Assembly (NCBI GenBank): GCA_944389195.1
Contig: CALXLM010000025.1
Location: forward strand, 59,602-123,601
Reading direction: 5' to 3'
Length of the DNA stretch: 64,000 nt
Origin: an uncultured Opitutales bacterium
GTDB taxonomy: Bacteria; Verrucomicrobiota; Verrucomicrobiia; Opitutales; Intestinicryptomonadaceae
Shown: positions 36,376 to 45,319 of the stretch, piece by piece
How the letters are laid out: each line of letters opens with the position of its first letter
How positions within the stretch are numbered: position 1 is the stretch's first letter
Notes under the pieces: generated by a model
The model's database searches: none
Told to the model about the DNA's origin: nothing
The model's input: only the letters and a program-made list of their open reading frames with translations
Program-made: the position numbers and the translations under genes

Positions 36376-37420
36376 CAAAATAAAATCGGGCGGACGAATC
36401 GCTGAATGCGAGGCCATAGCCTTATGGGATAGCCCGCTTTTCGACCTTGCGCGAGCGGCGAACCTGCGCAGGGCGCAACTCGACCCCTCGGGAGAGGCGG
36501 GATATATTGTCAACCGCATGTTAAACTATTCAAACGTATGCAATGCCGGATGTAAATTCTGCGCTTACCACGCAAAGGCGGGCAGAGTGGCGCCATACAG
36601 GCTTTCCGACGACGAAATATTCGATATTTGCTCGGACGCAGTCTCCCGCGGGGCTGTGCAGCTTATGTTTCAAGGCGGCTTGCATCCCGATTTTACGCTC
36701 GACTGGGCGGAAGGCGTTTTGCGGCGGATAAAATCCGCTTTCCCATCCTTGTGGCTGCATGTGTTTTCGCCCTCGGAAATAGTTTCGTTTGCCAAAGGCG
36801 CGGGGGTATCCGTGTTCGAGTGCGTGTCGCGCTTAAAAAACGCCGGGGCCGATTCGGTACCGGGGGCCGCCGACATTCTCGTTCCGCGCGTCAGGAAAGC
36901 CGTATGCGGGAATAAATGTACCGTCGCCGAATGGGAGGAGGTAATGAGGTCGCTTGCAAGGCTCGGAATGTACTCATCGGCGACGATGACTTTCGGATTG
37001 GGGGAAACGGTCGTCGAGCGCATCGAGCATCTTGCGCTCGTCCGCGAGCTTCAGGACGAAACAGGTGTTTTCAAGGCGTTTATCGCATGGCCCGTCGCGC
37101 CGGAAAACACGGATATGGAACGCGTTGTAAGGCGCGTGGGCGCGCCGGAATTTTTAAGGACGCTGGCGGTATCGCGCATTTTTCTCGACAATATAAAATA
37201 TGTGCAATCCGGGTGGCTTACGGAGGGCTTGCGGGTCGCGGAAGTGGCGCTTGCGTTTGGGGCCAACGACGTCGGCGGCGTTCTCATGGACGAAAAGGTT
37301 GTGCGCGCCGCGGGGGTCGATAATAGGGCCAACGCGGAAAATATGCGCAGAGCGATTTCCAATGCGGGTTTTGTGCCGAGAGAGCGCGACGGCTTGTATA
37401 ATACTATCAAAACATTTTAA
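36362..37420 (+). CDS. mqnC: cyclic dehypoxanthinyl futalosine synthase (radical SAM)
   Basis: A 352-residue radical-SAM enzyme that cyclises dehypoxanthine futalosine. The cluster motif is CNAGCKFCAYH (CxxxCxxC), with FQGGLHPDFTLDW and DSVPGAADILVPRVRKAVC as MqnC-specific blocks and ATMTFGLGETVVERIEHLALVRELQDET further on. It shares architecture with MqnE but has the GGLHP signature. It overlaps mqnA by 14 bases and is 2 bases upstream of mqnD. Confidence 0.93.
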   Translation: MDIFDKIKSGGRIAECEAIALWDSPLFDLARAANLRRAQLDPSGEAGYIVNRMLNYSNVCNAGCKFCAYHAKAGRVAPYRLSDDEIFDICSDAVSRGAVQLMFQGGLHPDFTLDWAEGVLRRIKSAFPSLWLHVFSPSEIVSFAKGAGVSVFECVSRLKNAGADSVPGAADILVPRVRKAVCGNKCTVAEWEEVMRSLARLGMYSSATMTFGLGETVVERIEHLALVRELQDETGVFKAFIAWPVAPENTDMERVVRRVGAPEFLRTLAVSRIFLDNIKYVQSGWLTEGLRVAEVALAFGANDVGGVLMDEKVVRAAGVDNRANAENMRRAISNAGFVPRERDGLYNTIKTF

Positions 37421-37422
37421 AT

Positions 37423-38181
37423 ATGAAATTCGCAATAACTCCCTGCCCAAACGACACGTTTGCATATTTCCCCATGATATCGGGAAAGGAGAAGTCTGAC
37501 TTTGAATTTGTTTTCGACGACATTGAAAATCTAAACGCGGAAGCGGCTCGCGGGCGTTTCCCGATAACGAAAATGTCGTTTGCGCAATACCTTAACTGTT
37601 CCGACAAATACGAGCTGCTTGACGCGGGAGCCGCTCTCGGGGTGGGAACCGGACCTGTGCTCGTGGGCCTTTCAGACAGTTTTGACATCGGGGCTGAAGT
37701 CGCCGTCCCAGGACTTAACACTACTGCGGCGCTCCTTTTGAAATACCGCTACGGAGGCGGGGTTAAAATGCGCCCAATGCATTTTAGGTCGGTTGCCGAA
37801 GCGGTCGCCTCCGGGACCTGCAGTGCGGGGGTTCTTATACACGAGGGGCGATTCGTTTACGGAGAGCTGGGATTGAAACTGGTATGCGATTTGGGGGCGT
37901 ATTGGAGCGAATCTTCCGGGCTTCCCGTGCCGCTCGGCTGCATATGTGTCAGAAGGGATTTTCTGTCCGCCAAAGGCGGCATAGAGGGAAAAATCCGGGC
38001 GAGTTTGAGGGCCGCATTTGCGGATCCAGAGTCGGCATATCCGTATGTCAAAAGCATGGCGCAGTATCTCGACGGAGACGTTTTAAAAAAGCATATTTAC
38101 GCGTTTGTAAACGACTATACTTTCGATATCTCGCCATTGCGCGAAAAACTTTTAAAGGAGCTTGCAAAATGTGCGGGATAG
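37423..38181 (+). CDS. mqnD: 1,4-dihydroxy-6-naphthoate synthase
   Basis: A 252-residue MqnD that releases 1,4-dihydroxy-6-naphthoate from the cyclic futalosine product. The N-terminus KFAITPCPNDTFAYFPMISG is diagnostic (SPCPNDTF-type), followed by DIENLNAEAA, KMSFAQYLNC and GVGTGPVLVG. The SBP-like fold and length match. It starts 2 bases after mqnC and overlaps mqnB by 13 bases. Confidence 0.94.
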   Translation: MKFAITPCPNDTFAYFPMISGKEKSDFEFVFDDIENLNAEAARGRFPITKMSFAQYLNCSDKYELLDAGAALGVGTGPVLVGLSDSFDIGAEVAVPGLNTTAALLLKYRYGGGVKMRPMHFRSVAEAVASGTCSAGVLIHEGRFVYGELGLKLVCDLGAYWSESSGLPVPLGCICVRRDFLSAKGGIEGKIRASLRAAFADPESAYPYVKSMAQYLDGDVLKKHIYAFVNDYTFDISPLREKLLKELAKCAG

Positions 38182-38753
38182 TTTTTGTGGCTACGCGCAT
38201 GGAGGCGGAACGCGCCCTTGCGAAAAAGGCCTACGGCTATGAGGAGGTTTCGAAAAGCCCCTTTGAAATTTGGCAAAATGCCTCGCGCGTGGTGGTTGTG
38301 ACCGGGATAGGTCTGGTAAACGCGTCGATGGCGTTCGCATGGGCTGTGCGGAACTTCGACTTTGAGTCGGCTTTCAACATCGGTGCGGCGGGAGCGACGG
38401 TGGCCGGCGGAACGGACGGATGCGTTTCGGCTCGCGTCGGGGAGATGTTCGCAATATCGTCTGTCACTTGCATGGAACCGTACAACAGGAGTCGCATAGA
38501 TATCGGAGACAGCGGAATTCCGTTGGTCACGAGCAGCCGGCCCGTGATTTCGCGCGCCGACAGAGTTTCTGCGGGGAAATACGCGCCGCTTGTGGACATG
38601 GAAGGATACGCTTTGGCAAAGGGAGCGTCCATTTTCTCTAAAAAACTTTATATGTTAAAATGCGTCAGCGATTTTTCCCCCGAATGTGACATTGTCGGAA
38701 ACATAAAGGCGCTCGCCGAAAGCATGGCGGCGGCAAAAAACGTCTGGATTTAG
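38169..38753 (+). CDS. mqnB: futalosine hydrolase
   Basis: A 194-residue nucleosidase of the MTA/SAH nucleosidase-like superfamily that would cleave hypoxanthine or adenine from (amino)futalosine. The start ATG 38169 (MCGIVFVATRMEAERA) overlaps the mqnD stop. Family marks: VTGIGLVNASMAFAWA, NIGAAGATVAGG, the EPYN turn, and the C-terminal LVDMEGYALAKGA with the conserved Met-Glu catalytic/ribose site. It is slightly shorter than common (about 220). Identity as MqnB is secured by the operon. Confidence 0.9.
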   Translation: MCGIVFVATRMEAERALAKKAYGYEEVSKSPFEIWQNASRVVVVTGIGLVNASMAFAWAVRNFDFESAFNIGAAGATVAGGTDGCVSARVGEMFAISSVTCMEPYNRSRIDIGDSGIPLVTSSRPVISRADRVSAGKYAPLVDMEGYALAKGASIFSKKLYMLKCVSDFSPECDIVGNIKALAESMAAAKNVWI

Positions 38754-38784
38754 TCTTGAATGAGCCGCGCGATGGCATAGGCTG

Positions 38785-39507
38785 ATGTTTTTTATGCACA
38801 ATTTCCCAAATAAAAGGTTATTGAAGCTTGCGGCGTTCGGAGTGGCGTGCGTGGCGGCGCTTTTGGTGTGGGTATTTTGTTTTTGGAGAGCGGAAATCGC
38901 ACTTTGCCTTGGCGAATGGAGCCGATATTTCCGCGACAGCGTGCAGTTCCTCGACGAACTTCCCCTCGCGTTCTATTCGCTTGCGATTTTCTTGCTGCCC
39001 ATTTTCTTTTTGCCTGTCACTCCGGTCTTCATACTGGCTTCGGCGCGCGCCGGGGAGTCCTCATATGCGCTCGTCCTGTTTTTTTGCCTGCTCGGGGTCA
39101 CGGCGAATATAGTCGCGTCGTATTTCATATCCCAAAAGTTCGGTTCGTTTTTGAGAAAGGTTTTGGCCCGCCGCGGCATAACGATACCCGAAATACCCGG
39201 CTACGAACAATACGAGCTCACCTTTCTCATGCGCATGATACCGGGAAATCCGCTTGCGGTTCAAAATTATGTTCTCGGCGCGGCAAACGTGTCATTCTTT
39301 AAATACGTCGTGGTTTCGCTCCCGATACAATATATTCAGATTTCGGCTTATGTATATTTCGGAGAGGGTATTTTCGAGGGGGGAATATCGAAAATAATCT
39401 TGGGTTCAAGCATACTGCTTGTTATTGGTATAATCGCCAGAATGTTGGAAAAGCGCTACGGATACAAGCTGAAAGGACGCGGAGATGGCCTTCCTGACAA
39501 GAAGTGA
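38785..39507 (+). CDS. VTT/TVP38-TMEM64 (DedA-like) membrane protein
   Basis: A 240-residue polytopic inner-membrane protein with the VTT (SNARE-associated/TVP38) core: LPVTPVFILASARAGE, FFCLLGVTANIVASYFIS and the QYELTFLMRMIPGNPLAVQNYVLGAANVSF segment. The long loop and buried helices resemble lipid scramblase-type members; function in bacteria is debated. It follows mqnB by 31 bases and overlaps xseA by 23 bases, so it may be the tail of the mqn operon. Starts at 38785 or the in-frame ATG 38794. Confidence 0.82.
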   Translation: MFFMHNFPNKRLLKLAAFGVACVAALLVWVFCFWRAEIALCLGEWSRYFRDSVQFLDELPLAFYSLAIFLLPIFFLPVTPVFILASARAGESSYALVLFFCLLGVTANIVASYFISQKFGSFLRKVLARRGITIPEIPGYEQYELTFLMRMIPGNPLAVQNYVLGAANVSFFKYVVVSLPIQYIQISAYVYFGEGIFEGGISKIILGSSILLVIGIIARMLEKRYGYKLKGRGDGLPDKK

Positions 39508-40792
39508 CGAAATTTTGGGGGTCGGGGAATTCTCGAGGCGCATGAAGGCGCTCTTAAAGATGTCCGTCCCCGAATTGTGGCTTAGCGGGGAGGTTTCAAA
39601 CCTGAGGACCTACCAAAGCGGGCACACTTATTTTACGCTTAAAGATTCTGAGGCTTCTGTTTCCGCGGTCCTTTTTAAGGGAAACGCGCGTTCGGTTTCG
39701 TTTCCGATGCGCGACGGCATGAAGATTTTTGTTTACGGGGAAATTTCCTATTACGAGCAGCGGGGCGCCTGCCAAATCATCGTGCGAGCAGCCCTGCCGG
39801 ACGGGGAGGGGATTTTGTCGGAACGCTTTAACGCGCTCAAGCGCAGGCTTTCCGAAGAGGGCCTGTTCGACCCTGCGAGAAAAAAGGGGATTCCTCCGAT
39901 ACCAAAAAACATCGCCGTAATAACGTCTCCGGAGGGCGCGGCGGTGAGGGATTTTTGCAGGATACTTAAAAGGCGAGGATGGCGCGGCAATATTTGGATA
40001 TTGCCTTCAAGGGTGCAGGGCGCGGAGGCGGCAGCAGAAATTGTGGGGCAATTGGCTTTTGCGCGCGCCCACCGCTTCGCTGACGGCTCGCGTTTCGACG
40101 TCATAGTGCTGATGCGCGGAGGCGGCAGCCTTGAGGATTTATGGCCTTTCAACGAGGAGTCGCTGGCGAGGGCGGTGGCGGCATCCGACATTCCTACAAT
40201 ATCGGCGGTGGGCCACGAGATAGATTTCACGCTTTCGGATTTCGCCGCGGATTTGCGCGCGGAAACTCCGAGCGCGGCGGCGGAGCATATTTCCAGCGCG
40301 TTTGTGGAAGCCTCCATGAGGTTGCGCGAACTCTTTGTATCCATCGCAAAGCAGGCTTCGTTTAGGATATCGTCGCTGCGCGCCAACTTAGACTACCTTG
40401 CGGGGGGTATAAACGTAAATTCGCCGCAAATTAAGATAGAAAACCTTTTCCTTAGGCTCGACGAAATTTCGGCGCGCATGGATTGCGCTGCGGGTTCTAA
40501 ACTTTATACGCTGCGCGCCGGACTTTTAAAATCGAAAGCTTCATTCGACGCTGTTGCGCCGCGAGCGCGCTTGCGCGCGCTTTCGGAGAAATTGGGTTTG
40601 CTTTCGAAGCAGCTCTCCATTTTGGGAGTAGAGGCCACCTTAAAGCGCGGGTATTCCATAGCAACCGACGCCTCAGGGAATTTCGTCTCAGCCAAAACGT
40701 TGCGTTCCGGAGAGCTTTTGAAGATCCGCTTTTCCGACGGTTCCGCGTCTGCAAGGGTTGAAAAAACCGAAATTGGAGAATCTTTGCGATAG
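39485..40792 (+). CDS. xseA: exodeoxyribonuclease VII large subunit
   Basis: A 435-residue XseA. The N-terminal OB-fold reads SVPELWLSGEVSNLRTYQSG and HTYFTLKDSEASVSAVLFKG; the catalytic core has VITSPEGAAVRDF, LMRGGGSLEDLWPFNEE and AVGHEIDFTLSDFAADLRAETPSAAA. It degrades single-stranded DNA together with several XseB small subunits. No xseB-like frame (60-80 residues) follows, so the small subunit must lie elsewhere. It overlaps the VTT gene by 23 bases. Confidence 0.93.
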   Translation: MAFLTRSDEILGVGEFSRRMKALLKMSVPELWLSGEVSNLRTYQSGHTYFTLKDSEASVSAVLFKGNARSVSFPMRDGMKIFVYGEISYYEQRGACQIIVRAALPDGEGILSERFNALKRRLSEEGLFDPARKKGIPPIPKNIAVITSPEGAAVRDFCRILKRRGWRGNIWILPSRVQGAEAAAEIVGQLAFARAHRFADGSRFDVIVLMRGGGSLEDLWPFNEESLARAVAASDIPTISAVGHEIDFTLSDFAADLRAETPSAAAEHISSAFVEASMRLRELFVSIAKQASFRISSLRANLDYLAGGINVNSPQIKIENLFLRLDEISARMDCAAGSKLYTLRAGLLKSKASFDAVAPRARLRALSEKLGLLSKQLSILGVEATLKRGYSIATDASGNFVSAKTLRSGELLKIRFSDGSASARVEKTEIGESLR

Positions 40793-40899
40793 TTGGAATG
40801 CCTGTCGGGCGGGCTGTTTTCGGACACACCTTCGCGCTGCGGAGGATATTTTTTCGTTTTGTGTTGTAAATTGCGCGGGATTGTCCAACTATGCCCGGC

Positions 40900-41811
40900 A
40901 TGAAAAAAGCAGTGTCGATTTTTTTGTTGGCGGCGTGCGCGGCGCATGCCGAACCGCAAACGGAGGCGGTAGCGTGTTTGGGCAGGGTCGTTCCCGGCGA
41001 CAGAATCGCAAAACTTACGGCAGTTTCGCCCACCGGAGGGCAGCCTGTCATAAAAAAGCTGTTTGTAAAAAAGGGGGATTTTGTTGAGGAGGGCGCCCCC
41101 GTTGCCGAAATGGAGGGCATAGATAAGGCGAGGGCGTCTTTAAAGCGTGCGGAGGCGGTTTTGAGCGCGGCAAAAAGCGCTTCGGACATACGCCTTCAGC
41201 AGCAGCGAAACTTGATAGCCGACATGCGGGGATCCTTCGACCAAAACGCGAAAATTTTGGACGAACAGTCTCCGTCCCGACGGGAGAAGGCGGAAATAGA
41301 GTACGAACAGGAGTCGCTGTCGAGGAAAATAGGACAGGCCGAAGGCATGCTGAAGCTTGTGGAAAAAAACGAGGCCAATGTCGTCGCGGAGGCCGAATCC
41401 GCGCTTGCGGAGGCGAAAGAGCACTTTGACGAATTCACCCTGAAAGCCCCCATTTCAGGAGAAATTCTTGAACTGAACGCCGAGAGGGGGGAATCTGTCG
41501 GATCGGACGGCGTATGCGAAATCGCCGACACGAAAGCGATGTTCGTCAACGCCGAGGTATATGTGGCCGACGTTTCAAAAATCAAATTGGGCGACAAGGC
41601 CGCAATAACCTCGGACGCGCTCGGAGACAAGGCTTTTTCGGGTTCCGTCGTACAGATTTCAAGATATGTAAAATCCAACAGGATATTTAGCACCAACCCG
41701 AGCGACTATTCCAACACGCGCGTAGTCGTCGCAAAAATAAAGCTCGACGACCCCTCGATGTTCAGAAACCTGATCGGCTCGCAGGTCGATGTGAGAATAT
41801 TCGTACGTTAA
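40900..41811 (+). CDS. membrane-fusion (HlyD/DevB-type) protein
   Basis: A 303-residue periplasmic adaptor. ATG 40900 gives a signal peptide (MKKAVSIFLLAACAAHA); the 40891 start would only add three residues. The biotinyl-lipoyl half-motif (VIKKLFVKKGDFVEEGAPVAEM) is followed by two coiled-coil helices (about 75-165) and the second lipoyl half and beta-barrel (LKAPISGEILELNAERGESV). It belongs to the ABC-exporter membrane-fusion family (DevB). It is 3 bases upstream of a DevC-type permease gene and presumably forms one export complex with it. Confidence 0.85.
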   Translation: MKKAVSIFLLAACAAHAEPQTEAVACLGRVVPGDRIAKLTAVSPTGGQPVIKKLFVKKGDFVEEGAPVAEMEGIDKARASLKRAEAVLSAAKSASDIRLQQQRNLIADMRGSFDQNAKILDEQSPSRREKAEIEYEQESLSRKIGQAEGMLKLVEKNEANVVAEAESALAEAKEHFDEFTLKAPISGEILELNAERGESVGSDGVCEIADTKAMFVNAEVYVADVSKIKLGDKAAITSDALGDKAFSGSVVQISRYVKSNRIFSTNPSDYSNTRVVVAKIKLDDPSMFRNLIGSQVDVRIFVR

Positions 41812-41814
41812 CCT

Positions 41815-43005
41815 GTGGCGCGCGCGAAAAAAAGTCTGTTTGAAAGGGTCATACCGCTCGGCATTCCGCTGGCCTGGCTTCAGCTGGCCTCCGAAAGCAA
41901 GCGCTTTGCTGTGGCGTTGGCGGGCATAACGTTTGCGGTTGCAATGATGCTCTTTCAAATGGGGCTTCAAAAGGCGCTTTACAAGCAGGTTGTGGGGCCG
42001 CTGCTTCTTCTCGACGGCGAGGTAATGATTGTGGGCTCGCATTACGAATATTTCGGCGTGGGCAGGGGCTTTGCAAACATAAGGCTGCACCAGGTTCTCG
42101 CCAATCCGGACGTGCTGGAAGCCAACTCCGTGAGGCTCGGCTGCGCTTCGTTTAAAAACGTCGAAGACGGGCGCGAGAGGGATATATTTTTGATAGCCTT
42201 CGACCCGTCGAAAAAAGTCTTCCTGTCGGGCGACATAACCTCGCAGCAGGAACTTCTAAAAAAACGCGGCGCGGTTTTATTCGACGCGCTTTCGCGCTCG
42301 CAATACGGCGATGTCGGAAAGCTTTTCAAAAGCGGGGGAAAAGTAAGAACCGAAATCGCGGGGGTAAAATCCGACATTGTGGGGCTTATAGAGATTGGGC
42401 CCACGTTCGCGGCCGACGGGAACGTCCTGATGAGCCTTGCGACCCTCGAAAGAATGTGGCCGCACGCTTCGGCGGGGACGAGCGACGTGGGTGTAGTAAA
42501 ATTGCGCGAAGGCGCGGATCCAAAAAAGGTTGTCCGCCACCTGAAAGAGATTTTGCCGGAAAGCGTGAAAGTGATGACAAAAGACGATTTCGTGAAGTCC
42601 GAAAAGGCATACTGGGGCGAGCGCACGCCTATCGGGTTTGTAATCGGAGCCTCGATGGCAGTGGCGATTTTTGTCGGGGCGGTGATAGTCTACCAAATAT
42701 TGTACACCGACGTTTCCGACCATATTCCCGAATACGCCACCTTAAAGGCGGTGGGATTCAGCGATTCGTTTTTCGTTGGAATCGTGGTTCAGGAATCGTT
42801 TATACTTTCGTTCCTCGGATTCATACCCGGCGCGCTGCTGGCCGAGATCCTATATGTCATGACGCGCGAAATAGCGGGTATGCCCACCTATATGTCTTGG
42901 GACAGCCTTTTGATAGTGTTTGGACTATCCATATCTATGTGCATGGTTGCCGGCCTGCTCGCCACCCGCAAGCTTCGCAAGGCTAATCCGGCAGACATTT
43001 TTTAG
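41815..43005 (+). CDS. ABC transporter permease, FtsX/DevC type
   Basis: A 396-residue permease with GTG start (M/VARAKKSLFERVIPLG). One transmembrane segment near residues 30-50, a large periplasmic domain, then three more (about 275-300, 325-350, 365-385) are the MacB/FtsX layout, and the RFAVALAGITFAVAMMLFQMG opening with the GVGRGF periplasmic start resembles DevC permeases. Together with the upstream adaptor it would export a lipid or other hydrophobic compound. No ATP-binding DevA gene lies nearby. Its 3' end overlaps the convergent aroK by 4 bases. Confidence 0.82.
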   Translation: MARAKKSLFERVIPLGIPLAWLQLASESKRFAVALAGITFAVAMMLFQMGLQKALYKQVVGPLLLLDGEVMIVGSHYEYFGVGRGFANIRLHQVLANPDVLEANSVRLGCASFKNVEDGRERDIFLIAFDPSKKVFLSGDITSQQELLKKRGAVLFDALSRSQYGDVGKLFKSGGKVRTEIAGVKSDIVGLIEIGPTFAADGNVLMSLATLERMWPHASAGTSDVGVVKLREGADPKKVVRHLKEILPESVKVMTKDDFVKSEKAYWGERTPIGFVIGASMAVAIFVGAVIVYQILYTDVSDHIPEYATLKAVGFSDSFFVGIVVQESFILSFLGFIPGALLAEILYVMTREIAGMPTYMSWDSLLIVFGLSISMCMVAGLLATRKLRKANPADIF

Positions 43006-43574
43006 CGGAAGTCGGGCATGGACGCCTCGAATGCGCGCCTTTTTGCGGCATAGATTCTTAAAATATGCTCCTCGGTTATTTTAAGATTTGCATCGGTGGC
43101 GATGGCTACGCCGCTTCTCATATAAAAAGGCGTGCGCTCCTTTAAAAGGCTTTTGATGCGCTCTATGGGATTTTCCACGTTTAAAAGCGGCCGAGAGTCG
43201 CTGCGTGATACCCTTTCGAGAATTTCTTCGGGGGAACTGAACAAAACGACGCTTACGCCCTTTGATTTTACCAATTCCGGCATGCCCTCCCTGCAACACA
43301 ATCCTCCGCCGCAGGCGACGACGCAATTGCATTCGGGGTGGCCGCTTTCCATAAACTCCCTCTCCATTGACCGAAATTTGGGCTCTCCCAATTTTGAAAA
43401 TATGTCCTTTGTTTTCATGCCGCATTTTTTCTCGATTTCGGAGTCGGAATCGAGAAAGCGGAAACCGAGCCTTTGCGCAAGCCTTTTGCCGAGCACGCTC
43501 TTTCCGGTACCCATGAATCCTAAAAGGTACAAATTCGGAAAGTGTGCGAATGCTGCTTTCTTTTTTTTGGACAT
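43002..43574 (-). CDS. aroK: shikimate kinase
   Basis: A 190-residue kinase that phosphorylates shikimate. Walker A is GFMGTGKSVLGKRLA, the Asp-x-Asp is FLDSDSEIEKK, the shikimate-binding GGG is VACGGGLCC, and the lid has SRPLL. Length is slightly above family average. It converges on and overlaps the DevC-type gene by 4 bases, an uncommon tail-to-tail overlap. It feeds chorismate for both tyrosine and menaquinone synthesis in this window. Confidence 0.94.
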   Translation of the reverse strand: MSKKKKAAFAHFPNLYLLGFMGTGKSVLGKRLAQRLGFRFLDSDSEIEKKCGMKTKDIFSKLGEPKFRSMEREFMESGHPECNCVVACGGGLCCREGMPELVKSKGVSVVLFSSPEEILERVSRSDSRPLLNVENPIERIKSLLKERTPFYMRSGVAIATDANLKITEEHILRIYAAKRRAFEASMPDFR

Positions 43575-43615
43575 CTTTCTCCAAATATTTCACCGCATTA
43601 ATTTTTATCAAGCAC

Positions 43616-43650
43616 AAAAAAAACCGCGGGCGCAGGCGCCCGCGGTTTTT
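43616..43650 (-). terminator. terminator of gpmI
   Basis: A 13-bp perfect inverted repeat AAACCGCGGGCGC/GCGCCCGCGGTTT, with A and T runs on either side, lies just after the gpmI stop (minus strand) and upstream of aroK. Reading minus, the stem is followed by about eight T. It may also act in the other direction. Confidence 0.9.
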
Positions 43651-43665
43651 GCCGCTGCTGTCGCG

Positions 43666-45240
43666 CTATTGGGCAATCAGCGATTTGCCGGTCATTTCAT
43701 CCGGTTTTTTCAGGCCCATGAGCTGGAGCACTGTCGGCGCGATGTCTCCGAGGGTTCCTCCCTGCCTCATTTTTAGGCCTTCAAGCCCCCTTCCATAGAC
43801 AACCACTTCGACCGGATTCATCGTGTGCCGCGTGTGGGGCTCGTTGATCGACGGCTCGAAAAGCTGGTCGCTGTTGCCGTGGTCCGCCGTGACGACGAGC
43901 GCAGCCCCGGTCTCGTCGGCCGCCCGCGCTATTTTCTCTACGCATTTATCCACGGTTTCCACCGCCTTTACCGCCGCTTCGAGGTTCCCGGTATGGCCGA
44001 CCATGTCGCCGTTGGCAAAATTTACTACTATCAATGCGTATTTATTCTCGCCGATGGCCTTTACGACCGCGTCGGCCACAGCGGGCGCGCTCATTTCGGG
44101 CTTCTTGTCGTATGTTTGAACGTCGCGCGGAGAGTCTATCAGTATGCGGTCTTCGCCCCTGAAAGGCTCCTCGCGGTAGTCATTGAAGAAAAAGGTGACA
44201 TGGGCGAATTTTTCGGTTTCGGCGCACCGCAGTTGTGCCAGCCCTTTGTTGGATATGTATTCCCCGAGTATATTCGCCATTTTCGGGGGTTTCGGGAAAA
44301 GAACGTTGGGGCAAAGCCCCACTTTGTATTCAGTCATCGTGGCGAAATAGGTTTGGGGCCATACGGAGCGCTTGAATCCGTCGAAATCCTTGTCGATAAA
44401 TGCGCTTGTTAGTTCGCGAGGGCGGTCGCCGCGGAAATTAAAAAATATGACGGCGTCTCCGTCGTGAATCCTCCCGATAGGTTTCCCATCTTTTTCTATC
44501 CAAGTGGGGACTATAAATTCGTCGCCCTGCATGTTGTCGGAAGCCGGATTCTTATAGTAGTTTTCGAACGCCGCTTCGGCGTTGCCGACCGCAGCTTCGG
44601 TTTTTGTGCCGACGAGACAGTCGTACGCCTTTTCCACTCTGTCCCATCTCTTGTCCCTGTCCATCGCCCAAAATCTTCCGATTACCGACGCCACTTGCCC
44701 TACGCCGTATTCCCTCATTTTTCCTTCGACTTCTCTTATAAAGCCGAGTCCGCTTGTAGGCGGGGTATCGCGCCCGTCAGTAAAGGCGTGTAGAAACACG
44801 TTTTTATAATTTTTTTCGGCGCAGATTTTGAGAAGCGAATACAAATGGCGCAGCATGGAGTGGACTCCGGCATCGGAACAGAGTCCGAAAAGATGCAGGG
44901 CTCCGCCGCCGTCGAGTTTTTTGAATATCTCCTTAAGTACGGGGCTTTCGAGTATCGAGCCTGTCTGGAATCCCTTGTCTATGCGCACAATTTCCTGGTC
45001 GACTATCCTTCCGGCGCCGATGTTTTGGTGGCCGACTTCGCTGTTGCCCATTATGCCTTCCGGCAGTCCGACTTCGAGTCCGCATGCAGATATTTCGGTT
45101 CTTGGCCATTTTTGGGACAGCATTTTGCAAAACGGCGCGTCGGCCAATTTTACTGCGTTATATTTGTCGAGAGAGGCGTCGTGGTTTTCTCCCCAGCCGT
45201 CTCTTATAATCAATATTACAGGTCTTTTTACTCCGTTCAT
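43666..45240 (-). CDS. gpmI: 2,3-bisphosphoglycerate-independent phosphoglycerate mutase
   Basis: A 524-residue alkaline-phosphatase-superfamily enzyme interconverting 3- and 2-phosphoglycerate in glycolysis. The start is ATG 45240 ([17 protein letters not shown]), the usual N-terminus, rather than the 17 residues upstream. Motifs: IIRDGWGE, the catalytic Ser in [40 protein letters not shown], and the Mn-binding [14 protein letters not shown] and [10 protein letters not shown]. It ends in a strong terminator. It is divergent from gcvP across an 80-base spacer. Confidence 0.95.
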   Translation of the reverse strand: MNGVKRPVILIIRDGWGENHDASLDKYNAVKLADAPFCKMLSQKWPRTEISACGLEVGLPEGIMGNSEVGHQNIGAGRIVDQEIVRIDKGFQTGSILESPVLKEIFKKLDGGGALHLFGLCSDAGVHSMLRHLYSLLKICAEKNYKNVFLHAFTDGRDTPPTSGLGFIREVEGKMREYGVGQVASVIGRFWAMDRDKRWDRVEKAYDCLVGTKTEAAVGNAEAAFENYYKNPASDNMQGDEFIVPTWIEKDGKPIGRIHDGDAVIFFNFRGDRPRELTSAFIDKDFDGFKRSVWPQTYFATMTEYKVGLCPNVLFPKPPKMANILGEYISNKGLAQLRCAETEKFAHVTFFFNDYREEPFRGEDRILIDSPRDVQTYDKKPEMSAPAVADAVVKAIGENKYALIVVNFANGDMVGHTGNLEAAVKAVETVDKCVEKIARAADETGAALVVTADHGNSDQLFEPSINEPHTRHTMNPVEVVVYGRGLEGLKMRQGGTLGDIAPTVLQLMGLKKPDEMTGKSLIAQ

Positions 45241-45319
45241 AAAATTAAAAATTCCAATAAATAAAACATCAATATCGGCGCGCCGCAACACAATTTTAGA
45301 ATCAAATTATTTGTCTTGT

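Noticed and set aside
44828..45319. N-terminal extension of gcvP (open frame of 164 codons)
   Set aside because: The frame reads through the antisense of gpmI and has no P-protein similarity until the ATG at 45320.
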